Positions 1-9,988 of a DNA stretch of 52,939 nucleotides are shown piece by piece. The position numbers and the translations under genes were made by a program. Source of the stretch: Bartonella elizabethae F9251 = ATCC 49927 (lineage in GTDB: Bacteria; Pseudomonadota; Alphaproteobacteria; Rhizobiales; Rhizobiaceae); assembly GCF_000518165.1 (NCBI RefSeq), contig NZ_JADB01000010.1, positions 1 through 52,939 of the forward strand, read 5' to 3'. A model generated the notes under the pieces. The model saw only the letters and a program-made list of their open reading frames with translations. It was not told the DNA's origin and did no database searches. Numbering within the stretch: the first letter of the stretch is position 1; every line of letters starts with the position of its first letter.

Positions 1-890
1 TATTGTCCATGTCTGTCGCTCCAGCGATGGTGTTTCACAATGAAATGCAAAGCGTGCGTTCGGGAAGAGGAATTCTAGATCACAGTAAAAAGAATACGGC
101 TTTATGGAGCTATGCGATTAAAGCAAAAGAGAGCATTGCAACAGGGCATATAGATTTTAAGCTTGATCAGACAGGGATTGTTTTAGGGATCAATGGCTTA
201 AGCGAGTGGGAGAATGGGGAGTTTTATATAGGGGGATTTGGCAGTTATGACCATGCTCGTATTGCACATGCACGGGGGGGCACCAGCGGTATCAATAGTT
301 ATGGCATTGGGGCTTATGTCACTTATTTAGATCACAGTGGATGGTATCTGGATGCTCTTTTAAAATATAATCATTATCAAAATACGCTGAAGGCGGTTTC
401 CACGAATGGTTTGGGGATTGAAGGCAGTTATAAGCAATGGGCGGTTGGAACCTCTTTTGAAGCAGGTTATCGCCTTCAGACGTCTAAGAGCAGTTGGTTG
501 CAGCCTTATGGACAATTTACTTGGTTGCAAGTTGAGGGAAAAGAAATCAAGTTATCGAATGACATGAGAGGTGATATACGTCCCTTCACTTCATTGCGCA
601 GTGAGGTTGGTCTGTCTTTAGGGTATGAATTTGGCTCTGGCATGGCTTCTTCCTCACAGGCATATATTACAGCAGCATGGATGCGTGAGAATAAAGATGA
701 CAATCAAACGGTGATTAATGAACGCCATGCATTTACGAGCGATTTATCAGGTAATGCGGGTAAATTAGGGATAGGTTTGAGCAGTTTTGTGAGTGAGAAG
801 TTAAAGTTATATGGAGAGGCTCATTATGTTAAAGGGCGTAAAACAAAACAGTCTCTTCAGGGAATTATAGGAGTACGCTATCATTTCTAA
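1..890 (+). CDS. Autotransporter C-terminal beta-barrel (5' partial)
   Basis: This is the C-terminal part of a type V (autotransporter) outer-membrane protein; the passenger and signal peptide lie before the window. About 295 residues are visible. They alternate polar and hydrophobic residues rich in Gly, Tyr and Trp, as in a 12-stranded porin-like barrel, with strands such as FYIGGFGSYDHA and GWYLDALLKYNHY. The chain ends in GVRYHF, a terminal Phe preceded by alternating aromatics, which is the usual recognition signal for the BAM complex. An in-frame ATG near base 9 is not taken as the true start, because an isolated barrel of this kind is normally the tail of a larger protein. Bartonella carry many such genes for host-cell adhesion. 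The passenger function cannot be judged here. Confidence 0.8.
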   Translation, partial: LSMSVAPAMVFHNEMQSVRSGRGILDHSKKNTALWSYAIKAKESIATGHIDFKLDQTGIVLGINGLSEWENGEFYIGGFGSYDHARIAHARGGTSGINSYGIGAYVTYLDHSGWYLDALLKYNHYQNTLKAVSTNGLGIEGSYKQWAVGTSFEAGYRLQTSKSSWLQPYGQFTWLQVEGKEIKLSNDMRGDIRPFTSLRSEVGLSLGYEFGSGMASSSQAYITAAWMRENKDDNQTVINERHAFTSDLSGNAGKLGIGLSSFVSEKLKLYGEAHYVKGRKTKQSLQGIIGVRYHF

Positions 891-1287
891 TGATAGGGGT
901 GTTTTTTAATTGATCTCAGTGTGTGAGGAAGTTTTCCAACCTAGATACGAACTATCTTGGTTTGTCTTCTTTAAAGAAGAAGGTTTTCATAAAAGGTGTT
1001 TATTTTTACATGTTGGTTTTTTCTTATAATGTTTATCGCTTAAATGGTAATTTTGATGGGAAGCATTTAGGAGTACAATAAGGAGTTCAACATTTACTGA
1101 GAGCTTGGTGTGCATCTTATGATGGGAGGGACAATTATAGGTGTATCTATTTTATTGAAGTCTTTTTTACACTTCATTCTATATATTTGCGAATTTGTGT
1201 AGATTTTTGCAAAGTCACTTGGCAAAGGACTGCCTGCTCGCTATAGAAACAGTCAGAGAATAATATCAATAAAATAAAGGTGAGTAA
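891..1287. other. Intergenic spacer upstream of ndk
   Basis: About 400 bases separate the autotransporter stop from ndk. I see no convincing reading frame or RNA gene. The last part should hold the ndk promoter; GGTGAG at 1281-1286 lies close to its ATG, but I could not fix -35/-10 boxes with confidence. Confidence 0.5.
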
Positions 1288-1710
1288 ATGGCTTTAGAGC
1301 GTACTTTTTCGATGATTAAACCAGATGCAACACGTCGTAATTTGACAGGCGCAATTACCAAAATGCTTGAGGATGCCGGCTTGCGTGTTATTGCCTCTAA
1401 ACGTGTGTGGATGAGCAAGCGTGAGGCTGAAAATTTTTATGCTGTTCATAAAGAACGCCCTTTTTTTAGCGAATTGGTTGAATTTATGTCTTCTGGTCCA
1501 ACAATTGTACAGGTTTTGGAAGGAGAAAATGCAATAGCTAAAAACCGTGAAGTGATGGGTGCTACAAATCCTAGTGATGCAGAAGAGGGGACAATTCGTA
1601 AGGTTCATGCTTTGTCGATTGGTGAAAATTCTGTCCATGGATCTGATAGTACGGAAACGGCAAAAACAGAAATCGCTTTTTGGTTTTCTGAGAGAGAAAT
1701 TGTTGGTTAA
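1288..1710 (+). CDS. ndk: Nucleoside diphosphate kinase
   Basis: Transfers the gamma phosphate from ATP to nucleoside diphosphates through a phosphohistidine, balancing NTP and dNTP pools in the cytosol. The 140-residue length is normal for bacterial Ndk. Family marks are MIKPDA near residue 9, [14 protein letters not shown] near residue 68, [14 protein letters not shown] near residue 90, and the active-site histidine in VHGSDS near residue 117 (usually NxxHGSDS). It appears to be monocistronic: a long spacer precedes it and a strong hairpin with a T-run follows directly. A long opposite-strand frame over it (1294-1719) is only its mirror. Confidence 0.97.
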   Translation: MALERTFSMIKPDATRRNLTGAITKMLEDAGLRVIASKRVWMSKREAENFYAVHKERPFFSELVEFMSSGPTIVQVLEGENAIAKNREVMGATNPSDAEEGTIRKVHALSIGENSVHGSDSTETAKTEIAFWFSEREIVG

Positions 1711-1730
1711 TAAAAGCATAAATAAGAATT

Positions 1731-1761
1731 AAAAACCCAGAACAGTATGTTTTGGGTTTTT
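1731..1761 (+). terminator. Rho-independent terminator after ndk
   Basis: A near-perfect inverted repeat begins 20 bases after the ndk stop. Its left arm AAAACCCAGAACA and right arm TGTTTTGGGTTTT pair over 13 positions with one G-U wobble around a three-base loop, and the right arm ends in a T-run. The left arm starts with an A-run, so it could also terminate minus-strand transcription arriving from pgsA. Confidence 0.85.
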
Positions 1762-2026
1762 GCTTACAAGAATAGATCTCTTTGATAGATATGGAGATAC
1801 ATCGCTTTTTTCGCTTTTAATATTACAACTATTTTTTTGGGGAGAGAAAGCCTCTTTATTCTTTTCTTGAATGTCTTTTATCTGGACACCAACTTTTTTT
1901 GTGATGGGCAAAAGCAATGTTTTAATTGATTGATCATCGATAGATTTAAAATAAGTAGATTTATGGGTATCTTTTCTTGTTTAAGGTGCATAAAGATAAA
2001 TGATCATTATAAATCAAGAGACAATT

Positions 2027-2608
2027 TCATGAGATGACATGTTTTAAACCTGCGCGAAAATAATCCCACCCTGTCCACAATGTAAGAAGGGCGGCAATCC
2101 AAAGCATAGTAATGCCAAATTCTACTGTGTAGGGAAAAACTTTATTACCTGCTGGTCCTGCTAAAAGAAAGATAATAGCGATCATTTGGACAAAAGTTTT
2201 CCACTTTGCAAGACGAGAGACTGGAACGCTCACTTTTAATTCAGCTAAATATTCACGTAATCCTGATACAAGAATTTCTCGGCAAAGAATGATAATGGCT
2301 GCCCATAGTGTCCATCCAGCGATGGTACTGTCTGCGGCAAGCAAGAGTAAGCATGCAGAGACGAGAAGTTTATCGGCAATTGGATCTAACATGCGACCAA
2401 TATTGGATGTTTGTTCCCAAATACGGGCAAGATAACCATCAAGAAAATCAGTAATAGATGCAATGATAAAAATGGACACGGCAATCCAGCGTGCGATATC
2501 ACTTGATTGGAGGCGTCCTTCTACAAAAAAGCATGCAACAACCATGGGGACTGCAACAATTCGTGCATAAGTTAAAAGATTCGGAAAAGAAAAAGTATGA
2601 TTTTTCAT
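2027..2608 (-). CDS. pgsA: CDP-diacylglycerol--glycerol-3-phosphate 3-phosphatidyltransferase
   Basis: Catalyses the committed step of phosphatidylglycerol and cardiolipin synthesis at the inner membrane. The CDP-alcohol phosphotransferase signature D-x2-DG-x2-AR-x8-G-x3-D-x3-D is complete, spanning TDFLDGYLAR through GRMLDPIADK. Several hydrophobic membrane spans are visible (IVAVPMVVACFF, WIAVSIFIIAS, MIAIIFLLAG). I place the start at the Met of MKNHTFSFPNLLTYAR (base 2608), giving 193 residues, because that matches the family N-terminus; a frame-open extension to 2659 looks like leader sequence. It lies 72 bases downstream of uvrC on the same strand, the usual uvrC-pgsA pairing, so the two are probably cotranscribed. 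Confidence 0.94.
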   Translation of the reverse strand: MKNHTFSFPNLLTYARIVAVPMVVACFFVEGRLQSSDIARWIAVSIFIIASITDFLDGYLARIWEQTSNIGRMLDPIADKLLVSACLLLLAADSTIAGWTLWAAIIILCREILVSGLREYLAELKVSVPVSRLAKWKTFVQMIAIIFLLAGPAGNKVFPYTVEFGITMLWIAALLTLWTGWDYFRAGLKHVIS

Positions 2609-2680
2609 AGAGTGATTTTCAATTCTTGTGAAGGAGAACATATTCTCTGAAAGTAACAAGGCTAAAGTGATGAAACAAGC

Positions 2681-4678
2681 CTATTTTTCATTAAAATGGT
2701 TATGAATTTTTTGTGCGATTGTAAGAGAGATTCCTGTCACTTTTTTCAAGTCTTCAAGTGAGGCACCAGCAACAGCCTTGGCACTTCCAAAATGATGAAG
2801 CAATGCACGTTTTCTTGACGGACCGATATTTTCGATTTCATCAAGTGGATTTTTGAATGTTGCTTTTTTTCGTTTTATTCTATGCGTTCCAATAGCAAAA
2901 CGATGTGCTTCATCACGCAGACGTTGCAAAAAATAGAGGATAGGATCACGGGGGGGAAGTGTAAAAGGAGGAATACCTTTTATAAAAAATCGTTCACGTC
3001 CCGCATGACGGTCAACACCTTTGGCTATTCCAACAACGGTGATTAGGTTATTCAATTGTAATTCAGCAAGTATTGTATGCACACTGTTAATTTGTCCTTC
3101 ACCCCCATCGATTAAGATAAGATCAGGCCAAATGGGAAAAAGATCATTCTCTTGATCTTGGTTGTCATGACTTTTATTAGGCAAATCATGCTCTTTGATA
3201 AGACGTGAAAATCTTCGTTTAATCACTTCTTTCATCATGCCAAAATCATCACCAGGCGTGATATCTGTTGAGCGAATGTTGAATTTGCGATATTGATTTT
3301 TAACAAATCCCATTTGACCAGCAACAATCATAGCCCCTACAGAATTTGTTCCCATAATATGAGAATTGTCGTAGACTTCTATACGGCGCGGAGGAAAAGG
3401 CAGTTGGAATGTTTCAGCAAGACCCTGAAGTAATTTTGTATGGGTAGCTGTTTCAGCGAGCTTATGTTCAAGTGCTTCATGAGCATTGAGAGAGGCATGG
3501 TTAACAAGCGTTTTTCGTTCACCTTGCTTGGGTAAAGAGAGAGACACTTTATGATTTGCTTTGAGACTCAATGCTTCTGTAAGAAGTGTTTTTTCTTCAA
3601 TTTCTTCAGATAAAAGGATGCTTTTGGGTAAGGGTTTATCATCGTAAAATTGGGCAAGAAAACTCGCTAAAATTTCATTACGGGAAAAAGAGGGATCTGC
3701 TTTAGGAAAATAGGCACGGTTTCCCCAATTTTGCCCCATGCGAAAAAAGAACACTTGAATACAAGTCATTTCTTCCTTTTGAGCAATTGCAAAGACATCT
3801 GCTTCTTTTATCGTTTGAGGATTAATACCTTGATGGCTTTGTATGTGAGAAAGGGCTGATAAGCGATCACGATAGGAAGCGGCTTGTTCAAAATCAAGAT
3901 TTTCTGCTGCTTTATGCATAGCTTGAATCATATCATTTTTAACTGATTGATCTTTTCCCGAAAGAAACGCTTTTGCGTCTTTCACCAGTTCTTTATAATC
4001 ACTCTCACTAATTTCATAAGTACAAGGTGCAGAACATCGCTTAATTTGATAAAGCAAACAGGGACGCGTACGGTTTTCAAAAATTGCATCGGTACAGGTT
4101 CGTAATAAAAAAGCGCGTTGCAAAACATGAATTGTTTGTGTCACGGCACCAGCAGAAGCAAAAGGCCCAAAATAATGAGCTTTTTGTGTTCGAGCACCGC
4201 GATGTTTGTAAAGTGCAGGGGCTCGATGATCATCTGTAATCATGATATAAGGGAAGCTTTTATCATCACGGAGTAATACATTAAAATGTGGATGCAATCT
4301 TTTGATGAGATTGGCTTCTAAAAGGAGTGCTTCTGTTTCTGTATGGGTAACGATAAATTCCATATGATATGTTGCACGAATCATACGGGTAATACGATTA
4401 TTGTGTCCTTTTTCACGTGCATAGTTTGAAACACGTTTTTTAAGATTACGAGCTTTGCCAACGTAGAGAATATCACCATTTTCACCAATCATTCGGTAAA
4501 CTCCTGGCTTATGCGGAAGATGTTTAACAAATTCTTGTATGAATTTAACACCTTGGAATTGATTTTTCTCATTGCTTTGATTGGCATTGTTCCATGTAAG
4601 GTTAGAGAGAAAAGAAAGCTTTTCTCGTTCATTTTTCAGACAATTTGTATTATTTTTTAGGATCATTCCGTTTATCAA
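2681..4678 (-). CDS. uvrC: UvrABC excinuclease subunit C
   Basis: UvrC makes both incisions around DNA lesions during nucleotide excision repair, acting with UvrA and UvrB. The GIY-YIG nuclease domain starts near residue 59 ([20 protein letters not shown]). A cysteine cluster follows near residues 195-220 ([23 protein letters not shown]). The UvrB-binding UVR motif is near residue 260 ([12 protein letters not shown]). The RNase H-like endonuclease core shows [10 protein letters not shown] and [11 protein letters not shown], and a helix-hairpin-helix pair closes the C-terminus ([18 protein letters not shown]). The 665 residues include about 48 residues before the GIY-YIG region, a length seen in rhizobial UvrC; the exact start among nearby Met codons is uncertain. 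It leads a likely uvrC-pgsA operon. Confidence 0.97.
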   Translation of the reverse strand: MINGMILKNNTNCLKNEREKLSFLSNLTWNNANQSNEKNQFQGVKFIQEFVKHLPHKPGVYRMIGENGDILYVGKARNLKKRVSNYAREKGHNNRITRMIRATYHMEFIVTHTETEALLLEANLIKRLHPHFNVLLRDDKSFPYIMITDDHRAPALYKHRGARTQKAHYFGPFASAGAVTQTIHVLQRAFLLRTCTDAIFENRTRPCLLYQIKRCSAPCTYEISESDYKELVKDAKAFLSGKDQSVKNDMIQAMHKAAENLDFEQAASYRDRLSALSHIQSHQGINPQTIKEADVFAIAQKEEMTCIQVFFFRMGQNWGNRAYFPKADPSFSRNEILASFLAQFYDDKPLPKSILLSEEIEEKTLLTEALSLKANHKVSLSLPKQGERKTLVNHASLNAHEALEHKLAETATHTKLLQGLAETFQLPFPPRRIEVYDNSHIMGTNSVGAMIVAGQMGFVKNQYRKFNIRSTDITPGDDFGMMKEVIKRRFSRLIKEHDLPNKSHDNQDQENDLFPIWPDLILIDGGEGQINSVHTILAELQLNNLITVVGIAKGVDRHAGRERFFIKGIPPFTLPPRDPILYFLQRLRDEAHRFAIGTHRIKRKKATFKNPLDEIENIGPSRKRALLHHFGSAKAVAGASLEDLKKVTGISLTIAQKIHNHFNEK

Positions 4679-5365
4679 GAAATGCTTTTTGTTTAACGTA
4701 TGAAATATTCTTTTTTATTGAATAACGATTATCTATGTCTTTAATAATTTTCGTCCACCAATAACATATTATAGCATAAAAGTGTGATTTTAGAGTTCCT
4801 ATCTTTCATAAAAAAATATGAGAGTTGTTTATTTAAGACAGCTTTATGAAGGCGCCAATTGTTTCATTAAAAATGATTAGAAGAGGAAATCCATAATGAT
4901 AGGAGGAGACATTTTCTAAAAGAAAAAACAATAAAGAATTAACATGTTGATTTATAAAGATAATTTATCGTTGTCAACATTGAATTAAACGCCTAAAAAG
5001 CGTATGATTCTTTCATTTCAAATCTATAGCATATTAAAAACCCTATCTCTTGCACGTTAAAAGCGAGGAGAGCTACGTGGTGTGAAACTGTACAAGAAAA
5101 GACTAAAAATTCCTCTTGTAAACCATCTCAAGTTCCAAGGGCTGCCGCAACATTGAGGGCTGAAGAATGTATGAAGGTACCAACCTGCTCTTTATATAAG
5201 GCTTAAAGAGGTTGGTGCAATAGCTTTATTATTCTATAATTCATGAAATCGTTATAAGCTTACCATTATTATATTATATGCTGATATTATCTAAAAAATA
5301 ATAAAGGCTTGCGACCTTTGTATTTTACAAAAGGGTATTTTTTAGGGAAAACGTAAGAGCAAAGT
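4679..5365. other. Gene-poor spacer between rlmJ and uvrC
   Basis: This is 687 bases of AT-rich DNA between two minus-strand genes. No intact gene is visible. It contains the upstream region of uvrC and, near 5179-5216, a sizeable inverted repeat listed separately. A short minus-strand run near 5150 reads IHSSALNVAAALGT before a stop and could be debris of a membrane transporter, but this is too short to call. Confidence 0.4.
5179..5216. repeat. Isolated inverted repeat (hairpin)
   Basis: Left arm ACCAACCT then CTTT, right arm AAAG then AGGTTGGT: about 12 base pairs with a three-base bulge and a loop of about 11 bases. No T-run follows on the plus strand, so it is not a classical terminator in that direction. 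It stands alone in the rlmJ-uvrC spacer and could belong to a small RNA or to a degraded element. Only the symmetry itself is seen. Confidence 0.45.
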
Positions 5366-6226
5366 CTAATTTAAATGTTCTTTTTGAAGCCACTTGTGCG
5401 TTATTTGAGCATTTTCATCTTGTCCAAGACGATTGATAAGAAAGGGACTGAGTTTTTTAATTTCGTTTTCCAAAAGGTAGGGAGGGTTGATAATAATCAT
5501 TCCACTTCCATTCATTGTCGGTGAACTTGAATTTTTTCGGATACGCATTTCAAGCTGTAAAATTTTAGGAATCCCTGTTTGATAAAGCGCATCAAGAAAA
5601 CTTTCAATTTCTTTGTCATGTTTAACAGGATACCATAAAGCATAGATTCCTCCAGAAAAACGGCGATAGGCTTTCATTAATCCCTCAATAAGGCGGGAAA
5701 ATTCTCCAGTTTTTTCAAAGGGAGGGTCCACAAGGATAAACCCGCGTTTTTCTTTTGGTGGTAAATGAGCATTTAAGGAAAGCCAACCATCCAAATGCAG
5801 AACTTTTGTTTGATAATCGCCAGCAAAATTTTTTGCTAAAATATGATAATCTTCATTGTGCAATTCTATTGCGGTAAGGCGATCTTGTTTGCGTAATAAT
5901 TGACGAATAAGAACAGGAGATCCAGGATAAAATACAATTTCTTCTTCTCCTTTATTGAGGGCATCAATGATATCACACCATGGATAAAGGAGAGCTCTTA
6001 AATCTTCAGGGATTGGCGTTGAAAAAATTCGTTGCACACCTTCGCGCCACTCTCCTGTTTTATGGGCTTCTAAAGAAGAGAGGTCATAAATACCGATACC
6101 AGCATGCGTATCTATAACGCGAAAAGCTTTTTCTTTGCGTTTGAGATACTCTACAATACGCATGACAATAATGTGTTTAAAAACATCAGCAAAATTGCCA
6201 GCATGGTAAATATGCCGATAATTCAT
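5366..6226 (-). CDS. rlmJ: 23S rRNA (adenine-2030 N6)-methyltransferase RlmJ
   Basis: RlmJ methylates A2030 of 23S rRNA using S-adenosylmethionine. The family N-terminus MNYRHIYHAGNFADVFKH is present, with the SAM-binding stretch DTHAGIGIYDL near residue 40 and the catalytic adenine-methylase motif DPPFE near residue 167. The C-terminal SGMIIINPPYLLE is also typical. The 286-residue length is normal. It stands alone with long spacers on both sides. No regulatory sites were recognised. Confidence 0.93.
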   Translation of the reverse strand: MNYRHIYHAGNFADVFKHIIVMRIVEYLKRKEKAFRVIDTHAGIGIYDLSSLEAHKTGEWREGVQRIFSTPIPEDLRALLYPWCDIIDALNKGEEEIVFYPGSPVLIRQLLRKQDRLTAIELHNEDYHILAKNFAGDYQTKVLHLDGWLSLNAHLPPKEKRGFILVDPPFEKTGEFSRLIEGLMKAYRRFSGGIYALWYPVKHDKEIESFLDALYQTGIPKILQLEMRIRKNSSSPTMNGSGMIIINPPYLLENEIKKLSPFLINRLGQDENAQITHKWLQKEHLN

Positions 6227-6905
6227 GGGAAAAACTCTATCATATGGATAACTGTATCAGGTTATTAGCATAGAATAATAGAATTGATATCCATAAAAAT
6301 TTTCTTGTGGAAATTAAATAAGCCCCTCATTAAAAAATGATACACATAAAATATGGATGTCACGGGAGCCTTATTTCATTGGGATTTTAAACCTTTTATA
6401 TGAAAGTTGGACACGAAGAGGGCAAACATTTCAATGGAAGCTCTTTATTGAATAAAGATGAAAGCGAGCATCATCATATTCCTATATATTGCGACTTATT
6501 TTCTAGGTCTAGGACAATTAAGCTGGTCTAGAAGAGCATTTAAGAGTTTTTATCTCTCTATGCTAACCTTGCTTGTAATGTGCAAATGAATAATTCTTAT
6601 AAATTAATGTATTATTTTACGCGTTAATAAAACATATTCTCAGATATGATCACGCCTACAAATGTTGTCTCATACACATTTTGAGTGAGTCTATATTACG
6701 ATATTACACCTAAATATTTAGAAAAATGTGCGGTTGTATCTTTTAAAAATTTGGCTGATTAATTGACGACGATCACTCTTCTTCCATTAAAAAGCATGTG
6801 ATTTCTTTTAAGTTGAGAAAAAAATATATAAATAGGATACAATATTTGATAAATTCTTCAGAGGTAGCATGAATAAGTCAGATAAAAAGCATAGAGTAGA
6901 GATTA
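6227..6905. other. Gene-poor spacer upstream of tatA
   Basis: About 680 AT-rich bases separate the divergent rlmJ and tatA genes. No gene, RNA or clear element is visible. Promoters for both genes should lie here. Many Rhizobiales have scpA-scpB just before tatA; those genes are not in this spacer. Confidence 0.4.
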
Positions 6906-7217
6906 ATGGGTAATATTTTTTCACCAACACATTTAATTATAATTTTATTGCTTATTTTTTTGCTTTTCGGACGTGGTAAAATTTCTGAATTAATGGGCGA
7001 TGTTGCTAAGGGAATTAAAGCCTTTAAAAAGAATATGAAGGAAGAAGAGGGAGGCATTGAGGATAACGTTGAAATGGTTGCTTCTTCCCAAATCATTGAT
7101 GGAGAATCTCAACCATCTCAGCCGTTATCAGTAAAACATGTAGCAACACGCAGAAAGACTCCCTCTCACTCTAAAAGAGGAAAGGCATCTGTTGCTAAAA
7201 AACAGCGTGTCAAATAA
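6906..7217 (+). CDS. tatA: Sec-independent protein translocase subunit TatA
   Basis: TatA oligomers form the conducting element of the twin-arginine translocase, which exports folded proteins across the inner membrane. The 103-residue chain has one N-terminal transmembrane helix ([16 protein letters not shown]), the FGRGK hinge and an amphipathic helix ([20 protein letters not shown]). A charged, Lys-rich tail follows. It is the first gene of tatA-tatB-tatC. A minus-strand frame over its first part is a shadow. Confidence 0.95.
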   Translation: MGNIFSPTHLIIILLLIFLLFGRGKISELMGDVAKGIKAFKKNMKEEEGGIEDNVEMVASSQIIDGESQPSQPLSVKHVATRRKTPSHSKRGKASVAKKQRVK

Positions 7218-7288
7218 TAAACGTATTAAATAACAAAAATGTCATCATCATTGTGCATTATTTTTTATGAGGAAGTCGAGTATAAGCA

Positions 7289-7723
7289 ATGTTTGGGATT
7301 GATGGACCAGAGCTTGTCGTGATCTTACTTGTTCTCATCATTGTCGTTGGACCGAAAGATTTACCTAAAATACTCAAGACAATCGCAAGGGTAAGAGCTT
7401 ATATGCATTCAACAGCAAATGAACTTCGTCACCAGTTTGATGATGTAATAAAACAAATTGAGCACGATGATTTGCAAAAAACATGTTCGGATATGAACGA
7501 TTCAAGCGAGAAGTTGGCAGAAACTTTTGATTGCATTCAAAATACAATAGAGGGTATTCACGATAATTTGGATATTAAGGCAATTCACTATAAATCAGAA
7601 AAAGATAAAGAACTTTTGGCATGTGATCAAAAAGCAATCAAGAAAGATAGGACAGTCTCTCGTGCTTCTCATCACCTTGAAAGCGTTTCTATTGCTTCTA
7701 AAGATAAAAAAGATGTGTCATGA
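7289..7723 (+). CDS. tatB: Sec-independent protein translocase subunit TatB
   Basis: TatB binds twin-arginine signal peptides together with TatC. The 144-residue protein starts MFGIDGPELVVILLVLIIVVGPKDLP, containing the conserved Glu and the GP hinge of TatB. The amphipathic helix follows (LPKILKTIARVRAYMHSTANE) and then a long acidic/basic tail. Its stop overlaps the tatC start by four bases (ATGA), which suggests translational coupling. Gene order and overlap match the canonical alphaproteobacterial tat operon. Confidence 0.95.
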   Translation: MFGIDGPELVVILLVLIIVVGPKDLPKILKTIARVRAYMHSTANELRHQFDDVIKQIEHDDLQKTCSDMNDSSEKLAETFDCIQNTIEGIHDNLDIKAIHYKSEKDKELLACDQKAIKKDRTVSRASHHLESVSIASKDKKDVS

Positions 7724-8502
7724 ATGTAAAAAAAGATGAAGTTGATGCCAATATGGTACCACTTTTAGAACATTTAATTGAACTTCGTCAGCGAATTATT
7801 TGGGTTTTGGTTGCATTTATGATCGCTTTTATGATGTGTTTTCTTGTTAAAGATTATATCTTGAATTTTTTACTATGGCCGTATCAATGGGCAATGAAAA
7901 TAGCAGGAGGGTATCCTGAGAATATTCGTTTGCAATCAACGCAGGTATGGGAAACTTTTTTAACAAAGATGAAACTTGCTGTTTTTGGAGGAATTATTTT
8001 ATCTTTTCCCTATACAGCTTTTCAATTCTATAGTTTTATTGCACCAGGGCTTTATAAAAATGAGCGCAGGGCTTTTTTGCCTTTTCTCATTGGTGGTCCT
8101 ATTTTATTTTGTATTGGAGGAGCGTTTGTTTATGCTCTATTGGCGCCAATAATACTATGGTTTAGCCTTTCTCAACAATTTCTTCCAGATGCTCAATTAA
8201 AGATAGAGTTTGTCGTGCGTATTTCTGATTATTTGGGCTTTATGACGTCGTTTATCCTCATTTTTGGTTTGATTTTTCAATTGCCTCTTGTCATCAGTCT
8301 TTTAACAAAAGTTAGACTTTTAACGTCTTATGATTTGGTGTCTAAACGAAAATGGGCTATTCTGCTCTCTTTTATTATTGCAGCAATGATAACGCCGTCG
8401 GATTTTTTTACGATGTTTGCAGTAGCTTTACCAACGATAGCGCTTTATGAGGTCTCAATTTTAATGGCTTATGGTATAGAAAAGAGAAGAAAATCCACTT
8501 AA
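7720..8502 (+). CDS. tatC: Sec-independent protein translocase subunit TatC
   Basis: TatC is the polytopic core receptor of the Tat system. The 260 residues carry the cytoplasmic N-terminal motif LLEHLIELRQRIIW and six predicted membrane segments. The first periplasmic loop region has the conserved YPENIRLQSTQVWETF and the FIAPGLYKNERR motif. The downstream loop reads EFVVRISDYLGFMTSF. It overlaps tatB and ends 76 bases before serS. All of this is standard for the family. Confidence 0.97.
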   Translation: MNVKKDEVDANMVPLLEHLIELRQRIIWVLVAFMIAFMMCFLVKDYILNFLLWPYQWAMKIAGGYPENIRLQSTQVWETFLTKMKLAVFGGIILSFPYTAFQFYSFIAPGLYKNERRAFLPFLIGGPILFCIGGAFVYALLAPIILWFSLSQQFLPDAQLKIEFVVRISDYLGFMTSFILIFGLIFQLPLVISLLTKVRLLTSYDLVSKRKWAILLSFIIAAMITPSDFFTMFAVALPTIALYEVSILMAYGIEKRRKST

Positions 8503-8578
8503 GAAAAGTGTATATTTTATGCGATGAGAAATGAATAAAACCAATATAGAATAAAAACAATATAAATGAGGAATTTTA

Positions 8579-9856
8579 ATGCTTGATATTAAGTGGATTC
8601 GTGAAAATCCTGAAGAATTAGATAAAGCACTTGTAAGGAGAGGCCTTGAGCCACAAGCCGAAAGGTTAATACAACTTGATCTTGCACGCCGATCCCATGT
8701 TGCTAAGGTACAATTAGCACAGGAACGTCGCAATGCGATTTCAAAGGAAATAGGACAAGCTTTAGCTACATCTGATCAGCAAATGGCTGAACGGCTTAGA
8801 GCTGAAGTTGAAGAGCTTAAAGTCTTTCTTTCTTCTGCAACAACGGAAGAAAAAGAGTTGACGGAAAGTCTTGAAAAAATTCTTTCAGCACTTCCCAATA
8901 TTCCATTAGATGATGTTCCAGAAGGTAAAGATGAAAGTGATAATGTCGTCATTCGACATTTTGGAACACCTCCAACCTTTAATTTTACACCAAAGGAGCA
9001 TTTTGATCTTGGTCAAGATCTCAAGCAGATGAATTTTGAGCGAGCTAGTCGTTTATCTGGAACACGTTTTACAGTGCTTTCAGGGGCGTTAGCACGGCTA
9101 GAACGAGCATTGGGACAATTTATGCTTGATGTGCATGTTAATGAGCATGGTTATACAGAAGTTTCTGTGCCTCTTCTTGTTCGTGATGAGATTGTTTACG
9201 GAGCAGCCCAATTGCCGAAGTTTGCTGAAGATCTGTTTCAAACAACAGATGGCCGATGGCTTATTTCCACAGCAGAAGTGCCATTAACGAACTTGGTCAA
9301 CGATGAAATTCTTGAAATATCAGATTTGCCACTGCGATTTTCTTCTTTATCTCCTTGTTTTCGTTCAGAAGCGGGAGCGGCTGGTCGTGATACACGCGGT
9401 ATGTTGCGTCAGCACCAATTTTGGAAGGTAGAAATGGTTTCGATTACCAGTGAAGAGCAGTCTCTTATTGAATTGGAACGTATGACGGAATGTGCAGAAG
9501 ATATCTTAAAACGACTAGGTCTGCCTTTTCGCACAGTGGTTCTTTCTACGGGGGATATGGGGTTTGCAGCACGTAAAACTTATGACATCGAGGTTTGGCT
9601 TCCTGGCCAAGAATGTTATCGTGAAATTTCTAGTTGTTCCGTTTGTGGGGACTTTCAAGGTCGTCGTATGAACGCTCGCTATCGTAAAGAAGGCGATAAG
9701 AAATTGCATTTTGTTCATAGCCTTAATGGTTCTGGTACGGCTGTTGGCCGCTGTCTTATTGCTGTGCTTGAAAATTATCAACAGGCTGATGGGTCAATTA
9801 TTGTTCCAGATGTTTTACAACCCTATATGGGAGGCATGCGTTGTATTATTGCTTAA
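8579..9856 (+). CDS. serS: Seryl-tRNA synthetase
   Basis: Charges tRNA-Ser (and tRNA-Sec precursors where present) with serine in the cytosol. The 425-residue protein has the N-terminal antiparallel coiled-coil tRNA-binding arm (about residues 30-105) and a class II catalytic core. The core shows [11 protein letters not shown] near residue 230, motif 2 around [23 protein letters not shown], and motif 3 around [19 protein letters not shown] near the C-terminus. A GAGG ribosome-binding site lies a few bases before the ATG. In related genomes it is followed by surE and pcm; here surE appears degraded. Confidence 0.97.
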   Translation: MLDIKWIRENPEELDKALVRRGLEPQAERLIQLDLARRSHVAKVQLAQERRNAISKEIGQALATSDQQMAERLRAEVEELKVFLSSATTEEKELTESLEKILSALPNIPLDDVPEGKDESDNVVIRHFGTPPTFNFTPKEHFDLGQDLKQMNFERASRLSGTRFTVLSGALARLERALGQFMLDVHVNEHGYTEVSVPLLVRDEIVYGAAQLPKFAEDLFQTTDGRWLISTAEVPLTNLVNDEILEISDLPLRFSSLSPCFRSEAGAAGRDTRGMLRQHQFWKVEMVSITSEEQSLIELERMTECAEDILKRLGLPFRTVVLSTGDMGFAARKTYDIEVWLPGQECYREISSCSVCGDFQGRRMNARYRKEGDKKLHFVHSLNGSGTAVGRCLIAVLENYQQADGSIIVPDVLQPYMGGMRCIIA

Positions 9857-9877
9857 TTTGGGGAAAGGAAAAACAAT

Positions 9878-9988
9878 ATGCGTTTATTGCAAAGAGGGAA
9901 TGCTATACAAACGCAAGAGGTTTTGCCATTCTAAAAGAAGTAGTTTGTAGGGACAATAAAAGTGCATCTCCATTAGAGAGTGAATAAT
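9878..9988 (+). pseudogene. surE: Probable surE remnant (5'/3'-nucleotidase)
   Basis: Between serS and pcm, where alphaproteobacteria normally have surE, only about 120 bases remain. A good ribosome-binding site (AAAGGA at about 9865) precedes ATG CGT TTA TTG, which resembles a SurE start (MRILL...), but the frame stops after 18 codons. Just before pcm, a frame reading SPLESE ends in TAA and overlaps the pcm GTG start, as the last codons of a coupled upstream gene would. I infer that an internal deletion removed nearly all of surE. The evidence is positional and the matches are very short. Confidence 0.4.

Noticed and set aside
1294..1719. A 141-residue minus-strand open frame over ndk
   Set aside because: Mirror of a well-conserved gene; no ribosome-binding site or family; low plausibility of sequence (rich in Cys/Phe runs).
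5090..5160. Short minus-strand run reading IHSSALNVAAALGT
   Set aside because: Too short and interrupted to claim a transporter pseudogene; composition may be chance.
9711..9950. A plus-strand frame of 79 codons spanning the end of serS and the spacer
   Set aside because: Overlaps conserved serS in another frame; the spacer part is better read as surE debris.
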